From Rhodothermales bacterium (lineage in GTDB: Bacteria; Bacteroidota; Rhodothermia; Rhodothermales; VXPQ01), in contig OX638293.1 of the NCBI GenBank assembly GCA_951812335.1, positions 1 through 64,000 of the forward strand: a DNA stretch of 64,000 nucleotides, given 5' to 3'. The notes beneath the pieces were generated by a model. That model searched no databases, had not been told where the DNA came from, and saw only the letters and a program-made list of their open reading frames with translations. Position numbers and translations under genes: made by a program. Below, piece after piece: positions 18,760 to 25,673 of the stretch. How positions within the stretch are numbered: the stretch's first letter is position 1; each line of letters begins with the position of its first letter.

Positions 18760-18879
18760 CACCTGTATGGCATCGCCTGCACTACATGAATTGGGCGTGT
18801 CCGAAAAAAACGAAACTGTTGGGAAGCGAAAAAACAATTGGTACGATACAAATACCTGAATAATTACGTTCCGATTGCG

Positions 18880-20418
18880 CTACTGCTCGGATCCGGCGGC
18901 GCGCAACGTCTTGTAACGGTCCAGAAGGATCGTTACTTTTCCGGTTTCCCCCATCCGACGATACAGGTTGCCCATGAGCGTAAGGTAGGCAAGTTGATCT
19001 TCCCATTGCATCGCACCGAAAACCTTCTCAATGCGGGGCTCCAGTAATCGGGCCTGCTGCGGGTTGTAGCGGGCAAGCCGCAACGCTTCGACAAAAGCCC
19101 TGCCGGTATACTGGCTCCCGACTTCGGTTACCTGTAACAGATAGGTAAAGGCCAGGGCAGAAGCCCCCTCCCGCCGGTGTTCCAGAGCGCGTTCGAAGAG
19201 CATCGTGGCATACGTCTGTCGAAGATCGTCCACGAACTCGGGATAGGGCGTCTTTTGCGTTTCGGCGCTATCGGCAACGAGGTCCCAAAGCACATGCAGC
19301 GTGTCCAGAGCTCCCTCCTGATGATCGTGCTCATAGGCCAGCAACGCATGGTTGTAACTCGCCTCCATACGCGCGGAGGTTTGCGTCAGGCGAGGAATCA
19401 TCCAGGCCAATCCTTGTTGCGCTCCGGAAGGATCGGTGGAGAACAGTGTTTGCAGACTGTCATAGACCAGCCGGTTCTCGAAGTTGTGGTGGTCCCACAG
19501 GACCCATTCCATTTCGTTGCTGGCATAGCCTTCCTGCTCGGACGTGGTCGTATACTCCTGTGCCAGGGACAGGGCATGGCGCACTCCCTCTCCATCCCGG
19601 CTTTCAACAAACGCACGATACGAGCGGACGTAATAGGTAAAAAGCGTAAGGCTATCCGGAGGCGGACGCTCCGTGTCCGGCACAAAAGCGAGGCGGGAAT
19701 CGTCCAGAACAACTTCCGCGGCTTGTAACCAGGTAAGCGCGCTGGCAGGAAATTGATTCAGTTTTTCAAGAACGACAGCTACTTCCGCCCACAGGGCGTG
19801 ATCGTCAGCGCGGAGATTCAGTAATCCCCGTAGCAATGTGAGCACTTCCTCCCAAGCCTCATCTTGTCTCAGCCATTGGGCCCGAACACTGTAAACCTGA
19901 GCCAACTGGTGGCGTGCATCGTCATGCCGCGGATTTAGAGCCAGTGCGTTTTCAAACAACGTCTGAGACTGTGCAAGAAGTGTCTGAACGCGCAGGCTGT
20001 CCCGTTGCGCCTGAGCCTGGGCCGCTTGTATGAGCACTTGTTGGGCCTGCGTATGGGTTTCCGTAAACGCCAACGTGTCCACCGGGGCAACGTCCGTAGA
20101 GTCCTCCGATGCATCCAGTGCCTGAAGAGGCGGATCCCCGTTCAACTGGCTCAGGGCGCTGTCTATGCGCTCGAACAAGACGCGGCCTTCCAGAAAGTTT
20201 TTCTCCGCTTCGGTTTCCGCCAGGACGTGCACAAAGGCGCCATGGAACGAATTCAGCACATCCGCAATAACCAGACTATCCACCCCGGGAAGAGGAGGCG
20301 AAACCGGGTCCATGGGAACAGGATCACTCTCGGTGATAACCTCTTTCGAGGATCCACACCCCCATAGAAATGCGAGGCACAGTACGCCCGCCAACGGAAG
20401 TATTGCGAATCGATGCAT
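18880..20418 (-). CDS. TPR-type lipoprotein
   Basis: 512 residues. The start MHRFAILPLAGVLCLAFLWG leads into a Cys at position 21 followed by GSSKE, a lipoprotein signal. After an acidic Pro-rich linker the protein is almost entirely alpha-helical. Helix pairs such as LFENALALNPRHDDARHQLA and LLNLRADDHALWAEVAVVLE resemble tetratricopeptide repeats. It probably sits in the periplasm on the outer or inner membrane as an assembly or scaffold factor. It lies between the ExbD-like gene and the giant surface-protein gene on the same strand, 120 bases before the latter. A role in assembly of the usher/adhesin, like that of TPR lipoproteins in other secretion systems, is inference from position. Confidence 0.65.
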   Translation of the reverse strand: MHRFAILPLAGVLCLAFLWGCGSSKEVITESDPVPMDPVSPPLPGVDSLVIADVLNSFHGAFVHVLAETEAEKNFLEGRVLFERIDSALSQLNGDPPLQALDASEDSTDVAPVDTLAFTETHTQAQQVLIQAAQAQAQRDSLRVQTLLAQSQTLFENALALNPRHDDARHQLAQVYSVRAQWLRQDEAWEEVLTLLRGLLNLRADDHALWAEVAVVLEKLNQFPASALTWLQAAEVVLDDSRLAFVPDTERPPPDSLTLFTYYVRSYRAFVESRDGEGVRHALSLAQEYTTTSEQEGYASNEMEWVLWDHHNFENRLVYDSLQTLFSTDPSGAQQGLAWMIPRLTQTSARMEASYNHALLAYEHDHQEGALDTLHVLWDLVADSAETQKTPYPEFVDDLRQTYATMLFERALEHRREGASALAFTYLLQVTEVGSQYTGRAFVEALRLARYNPQQARLLEPRIEKVFGAMQWEDQLAYLTLMGNLYRRMGETGKVTILLDRYKTLRAAGSEQ

Positions 20419-20425
20419 AACGAAC

Positions 20426-20465
20426 CTGTCTCAGGAAGATATATCCTGCCTCAGGAAGATATATC
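20426..20465. repeat. Two tandem 20 bp units in an operon gap
   Basis: CTGTCTCAGGAAGATATATC is followed directly by CTGCCTCAGGAAGATATATC, one mismatch apart. They fill most of the 46-base gap between the ExbD-like gene (which ends at 20465) and the TPR lipoprotein gene (which starts at 20418). They could be a slipped-strand duplication or a binding site in the mRNA. Confidence 0.85.
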
Positions 20466-20827
20466 TAAGGTGTAACCAGAACGATAAAAACGGCTTGTCT
20501 TCCGGCTCTTTGCACGAGGCTATTCGCATTTAGCATCAGATATGCGGCGGCATCCTTATCGGCTGTGAACTCGACCGTGCGGTCCGGATGACTCGCGACC
20601 AGCAAAGCATAGAAATCGGCGGGGTTAAGTACCACATTAGAGCCTTCGTTTGCGGGAGTGAGAAACGTTCCATCATTCGATATCGCCACCTGAAGAGGCT
20701 GGAGCTGGGGCTTCCCGGTTTCCGCCTCCCGGCTCGTCGGCGGCTCTATCTCGAACGTGGGAACAGTGCTGATTGCCACGAGTGTGGCCAGCAGAATGAG
20801 TACGATGTCTACCAGAGATTCATCCAT
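20465..20827 (-). CDS. ExbD/TolR-like protein (second copy)
   Basis: 120 residues. A short N-terminus leads directly into one membrane helix (about 4-22) with an early Asp: MDESLVDIVLILLATLVAIS. The Asp at position 7 could be the proton-carrying residue of ExbD/TolR/MotB-type stators. The rest is a periplasmic domain ending in VFIVLVTP, with the layout of small ExbD proteins (QPLQVAISNDGTFL, then DRTVEFTADKDAAAYLMLNA). It ends 46 bases before the TPR lipoprotein gene and starts seven bases after the TonB-like gene. Two different ExbD-like proteins in one operon could form a heterodimer inside the channel of the ExbB-like protein. Family assignment rests on topology and a weak sequence match. 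Confidence 0.65.
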   Translation of the reverse strand: MDESLVDIVLILLATLVAISTVPTFEIEPPTSREAETGKPQLQPLQVAISNDGTFLTPANEGSNVVLNPADFYALLVASHPDRTVEFTADKDAAAYLMLNANSLVQRAGRQAVFIVLVTP

Positions 20828-20834
20828 CTTTCAA

Positions 20835-21959
20835 CTACATGTTTTGACTTTCCTGCTGCCACCAGGCAAGAAAAAATTTGAAAAAATCCCTTGCCTCGGG
20901 ACTTGTGGGGGAAAAATCCTCGCTCTCGACAAAGTCGACGCGTTCCAGTTCATCCCGGTCAACAATTCCCTTCTGGAAATACTGGGCGCGCTTCTGAAAT
21001 CCGGGGTCTACAAAATAGTAGATGTCGCCTTCCTTGATCAGGGCAATCCGAATTTCCCTGTTGGAGGGTGTATACATGATCTGAATCTCAGAGGGCTCGG
21101 CCTCGATCATGGTCTGCGCCCTGGCACTGATGGCAGGAGGAGCAAAATAAAAGAGCGACCTGATTCCGGGATCCAATTCGGCCTGATTATTCATGATCCA
21201 TTGCAAAAGGGAGTCTGACGGAACGGAAATATCCCCTTCTCCAAGAGCCAGATTGTCCATGCGAGCTCCCGAGTTGGACGAAGATTCCAACGACGGTGCT
21301 TCCGCTCCCCCGGTAGCTCGAATGGTTTCCCGGCCAGACCTATCGGAGAAAGAAAGCTCCTCCAAATTGCCTGTATAGCGGCGGGATCCGTTCGATTCGC
21401 GCGAGGACGAAAACGCCTCCCCGATAAAATCGGATGAAAGGGACCGCGACGAACGGGAAGGATTGCCGGCATCGTTCAGCAGGTCCTGTGTCAGATCCAA
21501 TCCCGAATCAAAGGCAGATTGTGGCTCGGCAAAAAGCACTAGATCCTGATCCGTCAGCGAGACAACCTCCCGGTTGTTCTGTTGTGTCTCCGGCCCTTCA
21601 ATAGACACGTCGGAAAAGGAAAAAGTCTCAAACGCCTCGGCCATCAGCACCTCAACGTCTTCCGCCAGAAGTTCGTCGGCCGGCGCTTCGGAATCGAAGG
21701 ATATTTCCAAAGCAGCATCTTCTTCTCCCGGTGCATCGGGAACTGCTTCGTCCGCAGAAGGCTCTATTGCTATTTCTTCGAAAGCCGATAAGTCCAAGCT
21801 CTCCAGCATGAGTATCTCTATCGTGGCCTCGGCGAATTCCCGTCCGGGCATGGGTATAACGGTAAACGCCAGGGTAAAAAGCACAGAAATGCCGACAAAC
21901 AAAAACCACGAGACGCGGCGTGTTTTTCTTTCCTCTCTTTCAGACCAGGACAATGCCAT
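20835..21959 (-). CDS. TonB-topology periplasm-spanning protein
   Basis: 374 residues. A basic cytoplasmic N-terminus (REERKTRRVSW) is followed by one membrane helix (about 16-36), then a long, acidic, Ser-rich linker of low complexity (about 50-255), then a compact C-terminal domain from SDSLLQWIMNNQAELDPGIR to the end, rich in beta strands and aromatics (EGDIYYFVDPGFQKRAQYF). This is the topology of TonB and TolA, although the linker lacks the usual Pro-Lys repeats and I see no clear TonB C-terminal motif. It lies between two ExbD-like genes (7 and 14 bases apart). I infer that it carries force from the ExbB/ExbD-like motor to the outer membrane, with the usher or the adhesin as possible targets. 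It could instead be a structural partner of unknown class. Confidence 0.55.
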   Translation of the reverse strand: MALSWSEREERKTRRVSWFLFVGISVLFTLAFTVIPMPGREFAEATIEILMLESLDLSAFEEIAIEPSADEAVPDAPGEEDAALEISFDSEAPADELLAEDVEVLMAEAFETFSFSDVSIEGPETQQNNREVVSLTDQDLVLFAEPQSAFDSGLDLTQDLLNDAGNPSRSSRSLSSDFIGEAFSSSRESNGSRRYTGNLEELSFSDRSGRETIRATGGAEAPSLESSSNSGARMDNLALGEGDISVPSDSLLQWIMNNQAELDPGIRSLFYFAPPAISARAQTMIEAEPSEIQIMYTPSNREIRIALIKEGDIYYFVDPGFQKRAQYFQKGIVDRDELERVDFVESEDFSPTSPEARDFFKFFLAWWQQESQNM

Positions 21960-21973
21960 GGAACCATAGAAAA

Positions 21974-22357
21974 CTAATTATTGACGGTGCATTGCCAGCC
22001 ACGCCGGGAGCAGAGATCGAGCATGGATACCAACTGCTGGACGGTAGCTTCGCCCTGCGGGGAAAGTACAAAAACCGTTTTTGCGTTCTGCCTGTATGCC
22101 TGCTCCAGGCATCCTGCGAGACTTGCGAGGGTTGCGGGCGCGCAGGCTTCTTCTCTTTGAGGCAGTCGCAGCACCATAAAATGCATGCGATCGTCAAACC
22201 GGACCTCATACAGGGGCACGGGGTCGCTTTCCGCCTGCAATCCGTTCGGAAGCGGCACATCCGCTTCAGGAGTTGTCTCGGTTAACATCAGAAACCCCGC
22301 GAGGAGAATAAACCCGAGATCAATGAAAAGGAGGATATCGGAACGGCCGTTTTCCAT
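21974..22357 (-). CDS. ExbD/TolR-like protein (first copy)
   Basis: 127 residues from the ATG at 22357; the frame is open to 22426, which would overlap the upstream gene and add 23 residues. The N-terminus MENGRSDILLFIDLGFILLA contains an Asp (13) at the start of the single membrane helix, as in ExbD (PLIDVMLVLLIF-type). The periplasmic part ends in VFVLSPQGEATVQQLVSMLD and LCSRRGWQC, which fits the conserved ExbD pattern of a strand followed by a helix and a glycine turn. It would form a dimer in the pore of the ExbB-like protein encoded at the far end of the operon. Separated from neighbours by 14 and 10 bases. No clear ribosome site decides between the two starts. Confidence 0.7.
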   Translation of the reverse strand: MENGRSDILLFIDLGFILLAGFLMLTETTPEADVPLPNGLQAESDPVPLYEVRFDDRMHFMVLRLPQREEACAPATLASLAGCLEQAYRQNAKTVFVLSPQGEATVQQLVSMLDLCSRRGWQCTVNN

Positions 22358-22367
22358 GACAAAGTCA

Positions 22368-23063
22368 TTATCGACAGGAACGGGAGGCGACGCTGCCAAC
22401 CCTTGTCGTACTCTCGATGACGACACATCCCTCGGTATCGATGTAAGAACGAAACTCCGGTTGTTTGTGGACCATGATCACCAGCGGATCCTCTTCCCGA
22501 AGATCCGACTGGATGCATTGCGTAGCTTTAGGCGAAAATGTCCAAATAGCTTCCTCGTAGTTCCAGAACGTGATATGTACATCTTCTCCCTGCTGAAGGA
22601 GGTGGATTTCCATAGGCCCTTCAGGGTAGTAATGCAGAAGAGACCCTAACATAGCCCCGGCGAGGGCTTTTTTCGGGTCTTCCTCCACTTCCGCTTCGTC
22701 AGCCAGCAGGGGACTTCTACTGCGGACGGTGCTGATCCGATAGTCCGTTTCCAGATTCAACGAGACCAGCGTATTGAGTATGGCCTCCGGAAAGTATGGG
22801 CTCAATGAAAAGTGTTCTTCGCTGGGATATAGCACAATAATATCGTTCGAGCCGAATCCGTCTTGCGTGACATCCAGAAAGACCGCATGGGTATAATCGG
22901 GATCGTTCGGAAAGATGATCTGATCTTCCAGAAAACGATCTATGAACTCCAGATCATATACTTCCGCGGCAGGAAGGACACGCTGGTTCACCTTTGCCTC
23001 TTGTCCACGTACGCTCCAGCAAGGCAGCAACAGCAGGCTTGCAAAGGTAAGGGTCCGTCCCAT
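22368..23063 (-). CDS. Secreted protein of unknown function, first gene of the usher/ExbBD operon
   Basis: 231 residues from the ATG at 23063, which has GGAGGAA five bases upstream. The frame is open further upstream but there it reads through a transposase remnant. A signal peptide (MGRTLTFASLLLLPCWSVRG, cut before QEAK) is followed by a soluble alpha/beta domain (HAVFLDVTQDGFGSNDIIVL, LHYYPEGPMEIHLLQQGEDV) with two Cys in the last third. I recognise no family. It lies ten bases before the first ExbD-like gene and is probably a periplasmic component of the same system. No earlier gene of the operon remains: immediately upstream is an IS3 fragment. Confidence 0.65.
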   Translation of the reverse strand: MGRTLTFASLLLLPCWSVRGQEAKVNQRVLPAAEVYDLEFIDRFLEDQIIFPNDPDYTHAVFLDVTQDGFGSNDIIVLYPSEEHFSLSPYFPEAILNTLVSLNLETDYRISTVRSRSPLLADEAEVEEDPKKALAGAMLGSLLHYYPEGPMEIHLLQQGEDVHITFWNYEEAIWTFSPKATQCIQSDLREEDPLVIMVHKQPEFRSYIDTEGCVVIESTTRVGSVASRSCR

Positions 23064-23109
23064 GATTCCTCCAGAAGTTATCCGTAAAAAACAGGACATT
23101 CCTTTAAGT

Positions 23110-23384
23110 GTCCTGCCACTTGCGGGCAGCGGTCTTCGCTGGAAAAATACGTCATCGGGCGTTCGGTTGTCAAGTCCATGACGGGGCGTTCCTCGTTGAA
23201 GTAGCGCAGGTAGTCGGCGATGCGCTTCTCGGACACCCGTCTCGTACGCGTGTCGATAGACTTCTTCCTGCTTGAGGCTGCGCCAGAGACGCTCCGTGTA
23301 CACGTTGCCAGGCCAGTATCCCTTGGCGTCCAGCGAAATGTGTATGCCGTGCAGATTGATTGGATCGGAACAAGGTCGCAACAA
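23110..23384 (-). pseudogene. IS3-family transposase (OrfB) C-terminal fragment with frameshifts
   Basis: The minus strand reads GIHISLDAKGYWPGNVYTER then LWRSLKQEEVYRHAYE, the characteristic C-terminal integrase-core stretch of IS3-family transposases (normally GKGxxxDNxxxERxWRSLKxEEVY). It then changes frame and continues ADYLRYFNEERPVMDLTTER, corresponding to the usual YNxxRPHxxLxxxTP ending. No N-terminal part, OrfA or terminal inverted repeats are visible, so it is a decayed fragment. It sits directly upstream of the first gene of the usher/ExbBD operon and between that operon and a restriction-modification module. Confidence 0.8.
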
Positions 23385-23575
23385 TGCACCTTAAATTCCG
23401 CCGAAATCTGTCCAATCAAACCGAACCACCTCTGTTGTATTCCTCGGCTTCGTCGTCTTCGTGCTCATCGTCGACGCATTGCTTTAGTGTTAACATGCCC
23501 TAATCAGTATACTGCATATGCTGTCGGGAGGAGAAACGCCACTGTTGGGAATATACGTTCGGGAGGGGTAAGGCG

Positions 23576-24610
23576 ATGGATAGCGGTATTCAAATCAAAT
23601 ATCCGGGACCGTTTTTTCGGAACATCGACGACCCGGCGGAAAAGACAGGTAGCAAGGCCGCAACACTGTCTGTCCCTCGGACCCAAAGCCCCCCGGACCG
23701 CTCTCGCCATGAAGCGGAAGCCGCAGTTTCGTCGCCGGCCGTACCGCCCATGATCATCCCGGAATCACCGATTCCAGCGGTCAACGTAGCCCAGGTCCCG
23801 CAACGCAGCCCCCTCAGATATCCCGGCGGAAAAACATGGCTCATTCCCCATATTCGGGCATGGCTTGGAGGTCTGCCTTCCGTCGATCTCCTTATTGAGC
23901 CATTTGCGGGGGGAGGTATTGTTTCCTTGACGGCCGTTATGGAAAGCCTGGTCAAGCGATGCATAATGATTGAACTGGATCGGGATGTGGCGGCTTTTTG
24001 GCATGCCGCGTTGCGTCAGGGAGATGAACTGATCCGGCGCGTGCAGGCATTCGATCCAACCCGATCCAATGTAGAGATACTGGGGAACGCAGCCCCTCGA
24101 AACACTGCCGAACATGGGTTTCGCACGCTGGTCCTGAATCGTACCCGACGGAGCGGTATCCTTGCCCCGGGCGCATCCCTTTCAAAAAAGGGCGAGAACG
24201 GACACGGCATTTCGTCAAGGTGGTATCCTGGTACTCTTGTCAAGCGTCTGGAAACGATCGGCCACTATGCGGATCGCATAGCCTTTTGCGAAACGGACGG
24301 CATGCAATTCCTCGAAGCGCTCGCTTGCGATCTCAATGAAAATGTTGCGGTTTTTGTCGATCCGCCATACACTGCGGGGGGGAAACGCGCGGGCTCGCGA
24401 CTCTATGCCCACAGTGAAATCGACCATGAACGGTTATTTTCCATATTGGCCGGAACCGGGGCGAATTTTCTGATGACGTACGATTGTGCGCCCGAAATCA
24501 TGTCGCTGATACGCCTGCACGGATTTTCTGCTGTGCGGGTGCTAATGAAGAACAGTCATCACACGCGCCTCCCGGAATTGATCGTCACCCCACGACCGGT
24601 TTTTCATTAG
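23576..24610 (+). CDS. D12-class N6-adenine DNA methyltransferase
   Basis: 344 residues; the ATG at 23576 follows GGGAGGGG. After about 75 residues of Pro/Ser-rich N-terminal extension come the alpha-class adenine methylase motifs in order: PLRYPGGKTWL (motif X, about 79-89), LIEPFAGGGIVSL (motif I, SAM binding) and VFVDPPYTAGGKR (motif IV, the DPPY catalytic loop). The order X-I-IV with DPPY is that of the Dam/DpnII/EcoRV group. It transfers a methyl group from SAM to adenine N6. The gene ends 12 bases before a NotI-family endonuclease gene, so the two form a type II restriction-modification pair. Recognition sequence unknown. The N-terminal extension is longer than in Dam and its role is unclear. 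Confidence 0.88.
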   Translation: MDSGIQIKYPGPFFRNIDDPAEKTGSKAATLSVPRTQSPPDRSRHEAEAAVSSPAVPPMIIPESPIPAVNVAQVPQRSPLRYPGGKTWLIPHIRAWLGGLPSVDLLIEPFAGGGIVSLTAVMESLVKRCIMIELDRDVAAFWHAALRQGDELIRRVQAFDPTRSNVEILGNAAPRNTAEHGFRTLVLNRTRRSGILAPGASLSKKGENGHGISSRWYPGTLVKRLETIGHYADRIAFCETDGMQFLEALACDLNENVAVFVDPPYTAGGKRAGSRLYAHSEIDHERLFSILAGTGANFLMTYDCAPEIMSLIRLHGFSAVRVLMKNSHHTRLPELIVTPRPVFH

Positions 24611-24623
24611 GATACTCTGATTA
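24610..24623 (+). repeat. Solo end of the GGATACTCTGATTA repeat family
   Basis: GGATACTCTGATTA lies exactly between the stop of the methylase gene and the start of the endonuclease gene; its final A is the first base of the endonuclease ATG. No element body or partner end is nearby. Confidence 0.6.
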
Positions 24624-25507
24624 TGACCGCACCGCGCTATGGTATCGCTGAGTGGTACGGATATTCCTTTCTGGATTTATCGCCCTCTGAGAGAAATCGC
24701 CTTGCCAGGATAGCACTAAACAACAGGGCGGATGAACGCCCCTGCTGTCCATTTCAAGAAGGGAAACCGCCATGCAGTAAAAAGGGCGGGGTATGCTCGC
24801 TGCACAGTTATATGCCAGGTGCGGACGGCATGATCGATACCCCTGAAGGGGATCCTGTGATTGTCTGCCCCAAGAGATTCAACGAGAAACATGTCGTTGT
24901 CCGATGGCTTGCAGATATCGTTGGTTTTCCATCGGACAAGGTCATGATCGCAAGAGAAGTTCCGTTCATGCAGGGAACGGAAACGGGAAGACCGGCAGGA
25001 AAAATCGACCTTGTGATCGCCAGTGGAAGTAAGGAACGATTGTCCTGGTATGGTTTGGAAATTCAGGCTGTGTATTTTTCCGGGCCCGGGATGCAATCCG
25101 AATTTGCGAAATTGGAAAGAAGTGTGCAGTCGACCCCTCCGTTCCCCGTTGAGACACGGCGCCCGGACTGGCGCTCGTCCAGCGCAAAGAGACTTATGCC
25201 GCAATTGCAAATCAAAGTGCCAACACTGCGTCGATGGGGGTCCAAAATGGCCGTAACTGTTGATCGCCCTTTTTTTGAAGCGATCGGAGGGCCGTCTTCG
25301 AATCCCAGCCACGATCTCAGCGATGGGGATATCGTATGGCTCGTTCCGGAAGTGGAACGAGGTAATGACGGAAAGTATCGATGGACGCGCGGGCATTGGG
25401 AAGTGCTTACGCTGGAAAAATCTCACGAAAAACTCCTCGCAGCGTATGCAGTACGTCGCGATGATTTTGAAACGGTTCTGCGAAATAAATTGGAATTGCT
25501 CAAATAA
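24623..25507 (+). CDS. NotI-family type II restriction endonuclease
   Basis: 294 residues. The N-terminus (GIAEWYGYSFLDLSPSER) and the Cys cluster CCPFQEGKPPCSKKGGVCSL (Cys41, 42, 51, 58) with VCPKRF (Cys82) match the NotI family, in which four cysteines hold a single iron atom. The nuclease site is of the PD-(D/E)xK type: REVPF (Glu112), AGKIDLVIAS (Asp129) and GLEIQAVYF (Glu146-x-Gln148, with Gln in place of Lys). It would cut unmethylated DNA and is protected by the methylase 12 bases upstream. NotI itself cuts GCGGCCGC; the site of this relative cannot be inferred, and pairing with an adenine methylase suggests a different, A-containing target. No ribosome site precedes the ATG, which abuts a repeat end. 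Confidence 0.8.
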   Translation: MTAPRYGIAEWYGYSFLDLSPSERNRLARIALNNRADERPCCPFQEGKPPCSKKGGVCSLHSYMPGADGMIDTPEGDPVIVCPKRFNEKHVVVRWLADIVGFPSDKVMIAREVPFMQGTETGRPAGKIDLVIASGSKERLSWYGLEIQAVYFSGPGMQSEFAKLERSVQSTPPFPVETRRPDWRSSSAKRLMPQLQIKVPTLRRWGSKMAVTVDRPFFEAIGGPSSNPSHDLSDGDIVWLVPEVERGNDGKYRWTRGHWEVLTLEKSHEKLLAAYAVRRDDFETVLRNKLELLK

Positions 25508-25673
25508 GCAATTGAATGGCTCAATCGAGCAGCAACCGGAAAACATCTTGTATCAGTCCCTATTTTCTTTGAAGAATTTATAAGAAAAGGGTCATCCGCG
25601 AACCGTAAGACCATCTAACCGGTTATCGGCGAGGCTCCTGCACCAGTAACCTGAAATACCCCATCCCCTCCTC

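Noticed and set aside
23064-23384. Longer version of the secreted protein at the operon head (start at 23384)
   Set aside because: The extra N-terminus is the IS3 transposase remnant; the ATG at 23063 has a good ribosome site and a signal peptide.
23496-24623. Restriction-modification genes as cargo of an element with paired ends
   Set aside because: TAATCAGTATACTG near 23496 differs from the repeat end and both ends point the wrong way for a single element.
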